Shown: in pieces, positions 23,891 to 32,539 of the stretch
How positions within the stretch are numbered: the first letter of the stretch is position 1
How the letters are laid out: each line of letters begins with the position of its first letter
Source: Oscillospiraceae bacterium
GTDB taxonomy: Bacteria > Bacillota > Clostridia > UBA1381
Direction of reading: 5' to 3'
DNA length: 45,790 nucleotides
NCBI GenBank assembly: GCA_022509005.1
Contig: JAFLUC010000010.1
Location: forward strand, 1-45,790
Notes under the pieces: generated by a model
Told to the model about the DNA's origin: nothing
The model's input: only the letters and a program-made list of their open reading frames with translations
The model's database searches: none
Program-made: the position numbers and the translations under genes

Positions 23891-24601
23891 TCAGATTAAT
23901 CCCATTCTCTTTGCAACTTCTATATACGCTTCCTCAACGTCACCAAGGTCACGGCGGAAACGGTCTTTATCAAGCTTTGCGTGCGTTGTAGCATCCCAGA
24001 GACGGCATGTATCGGGTGATATCTCGTCAGCCAAGATAATCTGACCGTCCGGAGTCTTACCGAATTCAATCTTGAAATCAACAAGCTCTATATTGAGCTT
24101 TGCAAAATAGTTCTTTAAGAAATCATTTACCTTGAATGTGAGGTCTGCAATCGTATCAAGATCCTCTTTTGTTGCCGCACCGATCGCTGTGATGTGGTAA
24201 TCATTTATCATAGGATCATCAAGCGCGTCATCCTTTAAACAATATTCAAGAGTCGCATTCTTAAGGTTCGTGCCCTCAGGAACGCCGAAACGCTTCGAGA
24301 AGCTGCCTGCAGCAATATTTCTGATGATAACCTCAAGCGGTACTATTGTAACCTTCTTAACAACAGTTTCTCTGTCTGAAATCTCCTCAACAAAATGTGT
24401 AGGAATACCTTCCTTAGCCATAAGCGACATGAGATAGTTTGACATTCTGTTGTTGATTACACCCTTGCCGGCAATAGTGCCCTTCTTCTTACCGTTAAAC
24501 GCTGTGGCGTCATCCTTATAGTCAACAATATAGAGATTCTCGTCCTCAGTTTTGTAAACCTTTTTGGCCTTGCCTTCATAAAGCATTTCTTTCTTTTCCA
24601 T
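23891..24601 (-). CDS. purC: Phosphoribosylaminoimidazole-succinocarboxamide synthase
   Basis: This 236-residue SAICAR synthetase joins CAIR and aspartate using ATP. Both family signatures are present: [19 protein letters not shown] near residue 90 and [14 protein letters not shown] near 190. The N-terminal [13 protein letters not shown] is also typical. The ATG at 24601 is chosen over an upstream one at 24682 because it gives the normal family N-terminus and length, and AAAGGA precedes it. The longer version would put an unlikely hydrophobic 27-residue extension in front. It is first in purC-purB-purA. No purine riboswitch or clear PurR box is visible upstream. Confidence 0.96.
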   Translation of the reverse strand: MEKKEMLYEGKAKKVYKTEDENLYIVDYKDDATAFNGKKKGTIAGKGVINNRMSNYLMSLMAKEGIPTHFVEEISDRETVVKKVTIVPLEVIIRNIAAGSFSKRFGVPEGTNLKNATLEYCLKDDALDDPMINDYHITAIGAATKEDLDTIADLTFKVNDFLKNYFAKLNIELVDFKIEFGKTPDGQIILADEISPDTCRLWDATTHAKLDKDRFRRDLGDVEEAYIEVAKRMGLI

Positions 24602-24670
24602 CTTAAAGTCATTCCTTTCAAAATAAACATGAATGTATAATAGATATTTACAAATAATATCACATGGTAT

Positions 24671-24699
24671 ATTATATACCAATTCATTGATAAAATCAA
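24671..24699 (-). promoter_or_regulatory. Promoter of the purCBA operon
   Basis: Minus strand: TTGATT (24694-24699), 17-base spacer, perfect TATAAT (24671-24676). A 15-base palindrome (GGTATATTATATACC, 24666-24680) covers the -10 box and could be an operator. Confidence 0.65.
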
Positions 24700-24717
24700 G
24701 AAAAATTTGAAAACTTC

Positions 24718-24746
24718 TTTACCTTTATTGCGAAATATGTTAAAAT
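24718..24746 (+). promoter_or_regulatory. Promoter of the 73-residue cysteine protein
   Basis: Plus strand: TTTACC (24718-24723), 17-base spacer, TAAAAT (24741-24746). It diverges from the pur promoter with about 20 bases between the -35 boxes. Confidence 0.5.
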
Positions 24747-24787
24747 GACTATAAAAAAGGTTAAAAATATCGAATAGGGGCTGCAAA

Positions 24788-25009
24788 ATGATATATAGCA
24801 ATGACATAAACAAGATCTGCGCGCTGTGCAGAAACGCCGAAACAATAGAAAACAACGAGAACGAAATGTTCTGCACGTTAAAAAAACAGTCCGTACCCAT
24901 ATCAGCCGGAAACTGCAAAAAATTTGATTATGATATTTTTAAGAAGGTGGTCCACCGCAAGAAACGACTGAAAACCAATTTCTCGGCCGAGGATTTCAGT
25001 CTTGAATAG
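24788..25009 (+). CDS. Small cysteine-containing protein, function unknown
   Basis: This 73-residue protein is transcribed divergently from the pur operon and is the only ordinary protein gene on the plus strand. It contains four cysteines, C11 and C14 (CALC) then C29 and C43, spaced so that they could bind a metal or form a small Cys cluster, followed by a basic tail (VVHRKKRLK). GGGG lies 7 bases before the ATG, a promoter lies at 24718-24746, and a terminator shared with ksgA follows. These support a real gene. I do not recognise the family; a zinc-binding regulator or adaptor is possible but unproven. Confidence 0.75.
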   Translation: MIYSNDINKICALCRNAETIENNENEMFCTLKKQSVPISAGNCKKFDYDIFKKVVHRKKRLKTNFSAEDFSLE

Positions 25010-25016
25010 AGCAAAA

Positions 25017-25042
25017 AAATAACCGTTCGTAAACGGTTATTT
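25017..25042. terminator. Shared terminator between the small Cys protein and ksgA
   Basis: An 11-bp perfect stem (25017-25027 with 25032-25042) with loop CGTA and A/T flanks on both sides. It stops converging transcripts. The ksgA stop codon (25037-25039) is inside the stem. Confidence 0.85.
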
Positions 25043-25882
25043 CAATGCGTCTGCAAGTCTTGCAAATTCTTCAAGCGAAAGTGTTTCGCCCCGTCTTTTC
25101 GGGTCGATACCGACACTATTCATTATTTCCACAAGCTTCTCACGACCATGTGTGAAATTTGATAAAAGACAGTTTAAAAGTGTTTTTCTTCTTTGCGAGA
25201 ATGCCGCCTTGACTGTTTTGAAAAACATGTTTTCATCCTTGACCGATACCGCAGTGGTTTCCCTGAATTTCATTCTGAGTACCGCGCTATCCACCTTCGG
25301 GGCTGGCACAAAAAGCTCTGCCGGAACGGTGCATATAATTTCAGGCTCCGTATAATATTGGCATAATACCGAGATTGCACCATAATCCTTTGTTCCGGGC
25401 TTTGCGCCCAATCGCAGTGCTACCTCCTTCTGTACCATTACCACAAAATTATCTATCGGCAGCTTCGATTCAAGCACCGTTGTGATGATCGGCGTTGTGA
25501 TATAATATGGCAAATTCGCGGCAATGCTTATCCGTTCGCCGTCAAATTCCTTTTTTATAATATCTGAAATATCGGTTTTCATAATGTCACGGTTTATGAT
25601 AGTGACATTATCATACTCTGAAAGAGTATCACCAAGAATAGGGATCAGCCGCTCGTCAATTTCGAGTGCGACAACCTTTTTCGCCTGCTTGGCAAGCTCG
25701 TTTGTAAGAACACCGAAACCGGGGCCTATCTCAAGCGCGTTTGCGCCGCAGATCCCGGCCGCATCGGCAATTTCTTCAAGTATCTCCTGCGAGGACAAAA
25801 AGTTTTGCCCCAGTCCCTTTTTAAATTTAAAATCATATTTCGCCGCAATGCGCTTAATCATTGACGGTGATATAAAATCCAT
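25037..25882 (-). CDS. ksgA: 16S rRNA (adenine1518/1519-N6) dimethyltransferase
   Basis: This 281-residue KsgA/RsmA dimethylates two adjacent adenines near the 3' end of 16S rRNA. It contains KKGLGQNFLSS, the SAM-binding ALEIGPGFGVLTNELA near residue 45, and the adenine methylase motif NLPYYITTPI near 115. A C-terminal helical domain ends in RRGETLSLEEFARLADAL. The ATG at 25882 is preferred over 25915 because GGGGAG lies 9 bases upstream and the family length fits. It lies 16 bases after the secreted transglutaminase-like gene, probably in one transcript. Confidence 0.96.
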   Translation of the reverse strand: MDFISPSMIKRIAAKYDFKFKKGLGQNFLSSQEILEEIADAAGICGANALEIGPGFGVLTNELAKQAKKVVALEIDERLIPILGDTLSEYDNVTIINRDIMKTDISDIIKKEFDGERISIAANLPYYITTPIITTVLESKLPIDNFVVMVQKEVALRLGAKPGTKDYGAISVLCQYYTEPEIICTVPAELFVPAPKVDSAVLRMKFRETTAVSVKDENMFFKTVKAAFSQRRKTLLNCLLSNFTHGREKLVEIMNSVGIDPKRRGETLSLEEFARLADALK

Positions 25883-25898
25883 ATGCTGATACTCCCCT

Positions 25899-27341
25899 TT
25901 AATTAACCTCCACACGCTTCACAGCAGTGAGCGGCTGCAGGCGGTTGTTTAATATAAATGCCTTTATTTCCACTGTATTCTTTTCAGGCACAACAGTCAC
26001 GCTCTGCTTTGATTTTTTCACTTTGATTAGAGCGCCTTTGCTGTCATACTGCGCAACGTATAAATCGTAGTTTTTTGGAATCTCTTTATCCGGACCGATA
26101 TTATAGCTTCCACCCGTTTGGGTTATAGAAGTATAAACATAGTCAGTCGCTGAAATTTCCGGCAGACCACACTGGAAGTATGGTACAAAGTCCAATCCAT
26201 AATATGCAACCATATCCATAAGCTCTTTATAATACGGATAGTGCAGTGTGTTGCTCTCATCGTCCATCATGCCGGGATATGCTTTTCCGTCATAATAGAA
26301 GTCATAGTTTTCAAATGAGATTCTGCCGGCAAAGCCTGTCGAACCCTTAGCAAAAAATCCGAGACTATCAATCCCGTCATCCCATGTCACATCAAAGTAA
26401 TAATACCTGCCATCATCAAGCATTGCGGCATTCCATACATGGTTACCGTAGTTTGCCTCTCCATTTACGAGGATATTAGGAATTCCCACCGCGTTCATAA
26501 GCAGCTGCGCTGTCTTTGCATAGCTTTCACATACAGAATCAGCCTCTCCGTCTCCATCAAGCACACCCTGTATATTATGCGCCGGTGATTCTTCAAGCGG
26601 GATCCATGCTTCGATATCCTCCCAGCCATAGTCGGTCGCGGCGCAAATATCATCATGAATCTGTTTTATTGTCATATATCGATCCGGCATTTTCTTTGCA
26701 TTGGCAAGCATTGTTTTGAAGTTTTTGTCCATGACATCATTCAGCTTGCTTCTTGTGCTGAATTTCACATACTCCGAATCTACAAGCGGTACGAGAATAG
26801 CACGACCTTCGTATGTTTCTGCGTATAGCAATTCCGATGAAAGCCAGTAGTATCCCGGATGATCCTGTCGGAATGTATAATATACGAAAATAGCATCATT
26901 TACCAAAAGCTCGTCAAATTTCATTTCAAATGCTTCAAAGGAAAGCGAATATACCACATCATCGGGGCCGCCTAAAACGTATCCTATAGCATCGTCCGTG
27001 CTTCCGGCAAATGTTATGCTCATGTCTTTAAGCTTGTTGTAGCAGTCCTGCATTGCGGCACCGTTCTCAAGCGTTCCGAGATAATTATATCCGTAATCTG
27101 ATCCATATTCATAAAACGATGGCAGCGAACCGGCACTCTGCGTTGTCATTTCAGCTCTTTGCGGTGATACCATTACCCGGTCCTGAAGTTCCTCCTCGGT
27201 AAGCTTAATAGCCTTATAATCCGAAAAGCCCGTTGGGAGCATTCTTTCGTTTCCTTTATCATCAGCCGGTGCCGCGCATACAGCTATACCGTTTAAGGCA
27301 AGCGGCAGCGCAAGCAATAGTCCGAATACTTTTTTATGCAT
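25899..27341 (-). CDS. Secreted transglutaminase-like protein
   Basis: This 480-residue protein has a signal peptide (MHKKVFGLLLALPLALNGIAVCA). A transglutaminase-like fold shows the full Cys-His-Asp triad: DSVCESYAKTAQLLMNAVGIP (Cys near residue 269), NHVWNAAMLDDGRYYYFDVTWDD (His near 301, Asp near 316). The N-terminal roughly 150 residues are unassigned, and the C-terminal part is beta-rich without a recognisable anchor. Such proteins in Clostridia may be proteases or wall-modifying enzymes rather than true cross-linkers. It is followed directly by ksgA, with which it shares no obvious function. Confidence 0.82.
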   Translation of the reverse strand: MHKKVFGLLLALPLALNGIAVCAAPADDKGNERMLPTGFSDYKAIKLTEEELQDRVMVSPQRAEMTTQSAGSLPSFYEYGSDYGYNYLGTLENGAAMQDCYNKLKDMSITFAGSTDDAIGYVLGGPDDVVYSLSFEAFEMKFDELLVNDAIFVYYTFRQDHPGYYWLSSELLYAETYEGRAILVPLVDSEYVKFSTRSKLNDVMDKNFKTMLANAKKMPDRYMTIKQIHDDICAATDYGWEDIEAWIPLEESPAHNIQGVLDGDGEADSVCESYAKTAQLLMNAVGIPNILVNGEANYGNHVWNAAMLDDGRYYYFDVTWDDGIDSLGFFAKGSTGFAGRISFENYDFYYDGKAYPGMMDDESNTLHYPYYKELMDMVAYYGLDFVPYFQCGLPEISATDYVYTSITQTGGSYNIGPDKEIPKNYDLYVAQYDSKGALIKVKKSKQSVTVVPEKNTVEIKAFILNNRLQPLTAVKRVEVN

Positions 27342-27412
27342 AACTTATCACTCTCCTACGCCATGTGCCCTCTTCGACAACATGACTATCGAATCTCTTT
27401 TTATCATCCAAT

Positions 27413-28333
27413 TTATTTCGTAAAATTTTTCTCAAACGGAGCTTCCACCTCAATAACTTTTCCGTTAAGATACCCTATGCCGCAATCCGTATCACGGAAT
27501 GCAAACTGTATCCTTATGCTCCAGAGCGATTGGCGGAACATACTGCCGTGACCACCGTATTTTGTATCACCGGCAAGCGGATATCCTGCCGCCGAAAACT
27601 GCGAACGTATCTGATGGGTGCGCCCTGTGTGCAGTTCTATCTCCACAAGCGAATACCCGTTTTTCTCGGCAAGCACTCTGTAATCCAGTGAAACCGCCTT
27701 TGAATCGGCGGAAAATCTTTCCGAGACCGTTGTTACATTATTTTTACGACTGGTATAGCCTTCAAGATGTCCCTCTTTTTCCGGATAACCCTCTACCACA
27801 GCCATATAAAACTTCCTAACCTCGCGGCTCCTCAGTTTCTCGTTCATTTCCCGCAACGCTTTCGCATTCTTTGCCGCAATTAAAAGACCGCCTGTATTCC
27901 GGTCAAGACGGTTGCACAATGCCGGTTTAAATGTATTTTCAGTTTCCGGATCATACTCGTTATTTTCAAATAAATAACTCTGCACCATATCTACAAGCGT
28001 ATTTCCGGTATTTTGCCCGTCGGAGTGGACAACGATCCCGACTGCTTTGTTTATAACAATAATGTTCTCATCCTCATAGACAATATCAAGATCCGGCTTT
28101 ATATACCTGAATTCCTTTTCCGGCTCAAAAAACTCGTCCTTAAAATATAGCCGGAGTATGTCTGCCTCGTCAATAAATACCGCCCCATCCCGTATATGTC
28201 TGCCGTTAAGCTTAACGCAGTTTTTACGCAGCCCCTTATAGAGCATGGACTTAGGCAGCCTCGGCATAAGCTTTGCTATAAACTTATCTATCCGCTGTCC
28301 CGCATCATTTTCGTTTATTATAAACTCCCGCAT
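27413..28333 (-). CDS. RluA-family 23S rRNA pseudouridine synthase
   Basis: This 306-residue pseudouridine synthase has an N-terminal S4 RNA-binding domain (QRIDKFIAKLMPRLPKSMLYKGLRK). The RluA catalytic motif NRLDRNTGGLLI holds the catalytic Asp near residue 144. It differs from the usual HRLDxxTSG by Asn for His and Gly for Ser, which is tolerated in the family. The motif GRTHQIRSQFSAAGYPLAGD lies near 240. RluC or RluD type cannot be separated here. It has its own promoter (28362-28391). Confidence 0.92.
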   Translation of the reverse strand: MREFIINENDAGQRIDKFIAKLMPRLPKSMLYKGLRKNCVKLNGRHIRDGAVFIDEADILRLYFKDEFFEPEKEFRYIKPDLDIVYEDENIIVINKAVGIVVHSDGQNTGNTLVDMVQSYLFENNEYDPETENTFKPALCNRLDRNTGGLLIAAKNAKALREMNEKLRSREVRKFYMAVVEGYPEKEGHLEGYTSRKNNVTTVSERFSADSKAVSLDYRVLAEKNGYSLVEIELHTGRTHQIRSQFSAAGYPLAGDTKYGGHGSMFRQSLWSIRIQFAFRDTDCGIGYLNGKVIEVEAPFEKNFTK

Positions 28334-28361
28334 ATATTTCTCTCCATATGTTACTTTTTAT

Positions 28362-28391
28362 ATTATATCATATCAGCAATAGTGTTGTCAA
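28362..28391 (-). promoter_or_regulatory. Promoter of the RluA-family gene
   Basis: Minus strand: perfect TTGACA (28386-28391), 18-base spacer, perfect TATAAT (28362-28367). Confidence 0.7.
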
Positions 28392-28394
28392 CCA

Positions 28395-28421
28395 AAAAGA
28401 CTGTCTTAATGACAGTCTTTT
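28395..28421 (-). terminator. Terminator of the cobalamin operon
   Basis: An 11-bp perfect stem (28395-28405 with 28411-28421) of AAAAGACTGTC/GACAGTCTTTT with a 5-base loop, 14 bases after the last gene of the operon. Confidence 0.88.
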
Positions 28422-28434
28422 CATTATATTTGTA

Positions 28435-29862
28435 TCATAACATATCAAGCGCTGCTATTATTTCATTGTTTGTCACAGACCGCTCCGGTTCGAAACTGCC
28501 GCCGTTTAAATCAAACACACCGTTATCCACAAGAATCTGTACAATCCTTGAATTATCGCACTCTGACAAATCAGAAACCGGAGTGTCTTTTCCGTTTGAC
28601 GCAAAATCGCCGAGCACAAATACCGCTTTTGCAAGCTCCTCGCGCGTTACAGATTTATCGGGATGGAAATATTCCTTGTCTCCGTCCTTTGTCCACAGGA
28701 CAGCGCCGCTGTATACCGCGGTTTCGATGTAGTCAAAGTCGTTGTCCTGCCATTTCACATCCTCAAATAAGCCAAAGGTATGCCCCTTTGCCGGGGTATC
28801 ATAATACTTTGACGAACTCGGTATATATATCGGCATATGCTCATGCTTTACGATAAGATTTGCAAAATCTTTACGCGTTGCTTCTTTGTCATTTCTGTAT
28901 TCATCATAATTATCCATTATATCCGGGCACAAATACCGCGCCATTTCACGTACACCCTTCACATAGCGGAAGGTCGGCGATGAAATCAGCTTTTCGTTTA
29001 TTGTGTATACGCGTTTATTCTTTACCGCCTTAATAACATCATAGCCGTCTCGCTCCGCTATTGATTCAAGACTCCCTCCCGAATTCATTGCGCCGCGCTG
29101 CGAAACGTAAACGTCAATATCATCTGCCTTTTCCAGAACTCTTTCTATGCCATACTCGGCAATCGTGCCGCCCTTCTCAGAGGAAACAGCATCAGACGCG
29201 ACATTTATGCCGCCTGCCATTGTGATAGCTTGTCCCGCCATTGAATCAGGTGTGGTTGTGCGGATATTTGTTTCGGTTGACTCAAAGAATACCGATTGCT
29301 TAGGTTCTGAATCCTTCGTCAGAGCGGTTATTTCCTGAAGCTCAGAATGGAATTTATCAAGCAGTTCACTCGCTTTCTCCTCTGTGCCGGTGAGGGCTGC
29401 GAGCTTATTTATATAATCATCAAATTTATCAAGACTGTCAGGGTACAGAGACACAACGCATATCCCCGCATTTAGAAGCGCCTCCACGAAATCCGGAGCT
29501 GTTCTTGATATGTGCGGACGAATTATTACAACATCCGGATTTGCCGTTATGATCTTTTCAGGGTCTGCGGAGTAATCATACATATCAAGCTTTGCCGCCT
29601 CGGGTGGATAAACTGCGGTATGATAATTACCTATCAACCTATCTTCTGCACCCAATGAATACAGATTTTCCGTATGCGCGCTGTACAATGAAATTATACG
29701 CTCGGCAGGCGCGTCAAGCGAAATCTCTTTCCCTGCGTCATCAGTAAAATAAATTGCCGCATTACGGTTTACCTGTTTTTTTGAATTGTTTGCGCACGCT
29801 GCAAGCACCGTTATCATAACGACACTTAACAGCGCGCATAAAATACGTTTAGCCCTTATCAT
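28435..29862 (-). CDS. Lipoprotein substrate-binding protein (BtuF/FepB type) with SLH-like repeats
   Basis: This 475-residue binding protein for a cobalamin, cobinamide, metal-chelate or haem ABC importer has a lipoprotein signal (ALLSVVMITVLAAC, lipidated Cys near 23). The type-III binding-protein fold starts at GKEISLDAPAERIISL and includes ADPEKIITANPDVVII and GTIAEYGIERVLEKADDIDVYV. After about residue 310 come SLH-like segments, including EYFHPDKSVTREELAKAVFVLG and GSFEPERSVTNNEIIAALDML. It would thus be held both by lipid and by wall polymer, which is unusual. Its ATG overlaps the cbiK stop by 1 base (TAATG). It is the last gene of the riboswitch operon. Confidence 0.87.
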   Translation of the reverse strand: MIRAKRILCALLSVVMITVLAACANNSKKQVNRNAAIYFTDDAGKEISLDAPAERIISLYSAHTENLYSLGAEDRLIGNYHTAVYPPEAAKLDMYDYSADPEKIITANPDVVIIRPHISRTAPDFVEALLNAGICVVSLYPDSLDKFDDYINKLAALTGTEEKASELLDKFHSELQEITALTKDSEPKQSVFFESTETNIRTTTPDSMAGQAITMAGGINVASDAVSSEKGGTIAEYGIERVLEKADDIDVYVSQRGAMNSGGSLESIAERDGYDVIKAVKNKRVYTINEKLISSPTFRYVKGVREMARYLCPDIMDNYDEYRNDKEATRKDFANLIVKHEHMPIYIPSSSKYYDTPAKGHTFGLFEDVKWQDNDFDYIETAVYSGAVLWTKDGDKEYFHPDKSVTREELAKAVFVLGDFASNGKDTPVSDLSECDNSRIVQILVDNGVFDLNGGSFEPERSVTNNEIIAALDML

Positions 29863-30761
29863 TATTCTTCCTCACCATCGCCGTTAATCGCATCCTCGAC
29901 ATGGCTGACAAACAGCTGCTGTATTCCTGCATATTCGCCAAGACCCTTCTTTACGGCTGTAACCTCATAGCCTTCCTTTTTAAGCTCCGTATACCATGAG
30001 CCTTCCTCCTCGCCGCATATATCATTTGAAGCATGATCGCCGGCAACTATCATAAACGGAAAAAGCGCGACCTTTGAGACACCGCTATTTTCAAGCTTCG
30101 CCTTGACCTCGTCCATGCCCGGATATGCCTCAACTGTGCCTACAAAGGTCTTGCTGTATCCTTCAGCCGCCAAACGGTACGCGAGCGCTGAATATGCAGC
30201 GTTCGCAAAATGCTCTGTGCCGTGACCCACAAACACAACCGCAGTGTCTTCCGCTGTCATATCAGGAGTCTCGTCCGCGAGGAGCTTTACTACAGCTTCA
30301 TAGTCCTCATCAGATGAGAGCGCCGGCTTGCCGTATCTGAGATTTTCAATCTTATCCTCATACGGCGCGCACGCTTCTATCATCTCGTCATACTCATACC
30401 CGTTCATGATATGGGTAGGCTGAACGATTACAGTGCCGTATCCGTCTGAAACGAGCCTGTCCATAGCCTCCGTCACGTTGTCTATTTCCTCTCCGTCACG
30501 ATCCTTGAGCTTATTGATAATTGTCTGGCTCGTGAACGCTCTTCTTACATCATAATCCGGGAACGATGCTTCGATCGCTTTTTCTACTGCACCGATTGTT
30601 TTTTCCCTTGTGTCATTGTAGCTTGTTCCGAAGCTTACAACAAGGATCGCCTGCTTTGACACGTCACCCTTGGTTTCTACCGTTGAATTTGCCGTACACG
30701 CGCAAACACCCGTTAAAACTGCTCCGGCTAAAGCTGCCGCTAAAATTTTTTTGATTTTCAT
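29862..30761 (-). CDS. cbiK: Exported lipoprotein CbiK-type chelatase
   Basis: This 299-residue anaerobic-type sirohydrochlorin cobaltochelatase carries the family motif VVSFGTSYNDTREKTI near residue 42. Metal-ligand histidines lie in VQPTHIMNGYEYDEM and PFMIVAGDHASNDI. CbiK inserts cobalt into sirohydrochlorin, the step before CbiL. Unusually, it begins with a lipoprotein-type signal (LAAALAGAVLTGVCAC) and would work outside the membrane. Exported CbiK proteins are known in Desulfovibrio, and related periplasmic chelatases have been linked to metal removal from haem. Its position next to an importer suggests handling of incoming tetrapyrrole or metal. The cytoplasmic chelatase for synthesis may lie elsewhere. 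Confidence 0.88.
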   Translation of the reverse strand: MKIKKILAAALAGAVLTGVCACTANSTVETKGDVSKQAILVVSFGTSYNDTREKTIGAVEKAIEASFPDYDVRRAFTSQTIINKLKDRDGEEIDNVTEAMDRLVSDGYGTVIVQPTHIMNGYEYDEMIEACAPYEDKIENLRYGKPALSSDEDYEAVVKLLADETPDMTAEDTAVVFVGHGTEHFANAAYSALAYRLAAEGYSKTFVGTVEAYPGMDEVKAKLENSGVSKVALFPFMIVAGDHASNDICGEEEGSWYTELKKEGYEVTAVKKGLGEYAGIQQLFVSHVEDAINGDGEEE

Positions 30762-30779
30762 TATGAAAACCTCCTTATG

Positions 30780-31538
30780 TCATTTTATATTAATAATGCT
30801 AAAGCGGTCATTTTGTATTTCCGTTTTCACATTAAAAATATCGCTGAAAAATTGTTCTGTCAGAAGCCTCTCGGGCTTGTCGTTATACATCAGGCTTCCG
30901 TTTTTCATTGCGAGTATTCTGTCACTGTCTCTGAATGCCGTTTCGATATCATGACGAATATATATAACGCTCATGCCTGTATCATGAATAAACTGCTTTA
31001 AGAGAGTAATCATTTTAAGACGTATGGATATATCAAAGCCCGACATCGCCTCGTCAAGCAGCAGAAGCTTCGGTTTCTGCACCAATGCCCGCGCAAGCAG
31101 TACACGCCCTGCCTCGCCGCCTGAAAGCTCGGTTATGAGCTTATCCTTAAACTGTAGTGTATCGGTTTTGTCCATAATTTCATATATGAATTCAACATCC
31201 TCGTTATCTGGCTTCGGCTTGTGCGGATACAATCCCATTTCCGCTACCTCATAGCAGGTGAACGGAAACGCGCAGCTTGTGCTTTGGTATATGCACGCAA
31301 TTTCCCGCGCCCGCTCCTTTTGCGGCATGGAATGTATGTCTTTGCCGTTATAGAGTACCGCTCCGCTCTGCGGTTTTGCCGCTCCGCTTAAAAGCTTAAG
31401 CAGTGTGGATTTACCGCTACCGTTTGCGCCGAGCACCGACACAAGCTCGCCCGCCTTGATCTGAAACGAAAGCCCGTTTATAAACGGTTCCTTTGTGTAT
31501 GAAAATGTAATGTTATTTACTTCAAGCATATTAATCAC
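30780..31538 (-). CDS. FecE/BtuD-type ABC transporter ATPase
   Basis: This 252-residue ATPase of an iron-siderophore/haem/cobalamin-type importer has Walker A GANGSGKST near residue 36, a Q-loop (CIYQST), the signature LSGGEAGRVLLARAL near 140, Walker B LLLLDEAMSGFD and the switch His in IYIRHD. It overlaps the permease gene by 4 bases and precedes cbiK by 18. With the permease and the lipoprotein binding protein it forms one importer under the B12 riboswitch, so a cobalamin precursor or cobalt chelate is the likely cargo. Confidence 0.93.
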   Translation of the reverse strand: MINMLEVNNITFSYTKEPFINGLSFQIKAGELVSVLGANGSGKSTLLKLLSGAAKPQSGAVLYNGKDIHSMPQKERAREIACIYQSTSCAFPFTCYEVAEMGLYPHKPKPDNEDVEFIYEIMDKTDTLQFKDKLITELSGGEAGRVLLARALVQKPKLLLLDEAMSGFDISIRLKMITLLKQFIHDTGMSVIYIRHDIETAFRDSDRILAMKNGSLMYNDKPERLLTEQFFSDIFNVKTEIQNDRFSIINIK

Positions 31539-32539
31539 CGTTTTTTCAAAAATACGTATATAAAGAACGGTCCGCCTATCAGTGTTGTAAGCACGCCGAC
31601 CGGTATTTCGCCCGACGGCATCAAGCGGGTTACGTTATCCGCAAGCGTTAAGAGCACCGCGCCTGTGACGCACGACGCATACAGGAGAACTCTGTTTTTT
31701 GCGGTTAATCTCATTCTTAAAAGATGCGGGATAACAAGTCCCACAAATCCTATCACGCCGCTCGTCGATACACATACGGCTGTAATGAGCGCGCCGAGAA
31801 CAAGAAATATAAGCCTAGTTCTTGACGTGTTAATGCCTAACGACTCCGCGTTCTGATCCCCAAGCGCCATTATATCAAGCCGCCGCGCAATCATTCCGGC
31901 AATTATTACAGCCGAAATCACCACCGGCGCGAGAATATAAACATCCGACCATGTCGATGCCGTAAGGCTGCCCATTATCCAGAACACAATTGCGCCGACA
32001 TTCTCTCCCGACATCAGCTTAAGCATACTCACACCCGACGAAAGCACAGCGCTTACTATTATTCCGCCGATAATGAGATTAGAGCTTTCAAAGGATGAGC
32101 CTCGCTTTGAGATCGCAATGACCGCTGCGAGCGTCACAAGCGATGCTGTAAGCGCGAACAGCGTTATCGGCATATACAACCCCGACACGATATTTATATA
32201 TATTGCAAGAGCCGCGCCGAATGACGCGCCTGTTGATATTCCGAGCGTGTACGGGTCTGCCAGCGGATTTTGCAGTATACCCTGAAAAATCACGCCCGCC
32301 GCCGCAAGACCGCAGCCGACAAGCATTCCGCATAAAAGCCGCGGCAGACGTATATTCCACACGACCGCCGTTACATTATCCGCTATCCCCTCCGCGCTGC
32401 CGCCCGTGAGTTTTGCCGCAATCACACAAATCGTGTCCTTTGGATTTATTTTCATTGCGCCGCTGTTTATGCCGAAAAGCATCACCGCACATGCCGCGGC
32501 AATCATTATTATATAGAATAGTATGTATTTTCGTTTCAT
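31535..32539 (-). CDS. FecCD/BtuC-type ABC transporter permease
   Basis: This 334-residue permease has about ten transmembrane helices. It carries the family motif RLPRLLCGMLVGCGLAAAGV near residue 67 and the LQNPLADPYTLGISTGASFGAA loop that follows. The segment GFVGLVIPHLLRM near 270 contacts the ATPase, and DNVTRLMPSGEIPVGVLTTL lies near the end. It overlaps cbiC and the ATPase gene by 4 bases each. Its place in a cobalamin-riboswitch operon favours corrinoid, cobalt chelate or related tetrapyrrole import over siderophore uptake, though sequence alone cannot decide. Confidence 0.94.
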   Translation of the reverse strand: MKRKYILFYIIMIAAACAVMLFGINSGAMKINPKDTICVIAAKLTGGSAEGIADNVTAVVWNIRLPRLLCGMLVGCGLAAAGVIFQGILQNPLADPYTLGISTGASFGAALAIYINIVSGLYMPITLFALTASLVTLAAVIAISKRGSSFESSNLIIGGIIVSAVLSSGVSMLKLMSGENVGAIVFWIMGSLTASTWSDVYILAPVVISAVIIAGMIARRLDIMALGDQNAESLGINTSRTRLIFLVLGALITAVCVSTSGVIGFVGLVIPHLLRMRLTAKNRVLLYASCVTGAVLLTLADNVTRLMPSGEIPVGVLTTLIGGPFFIYVFLKKR

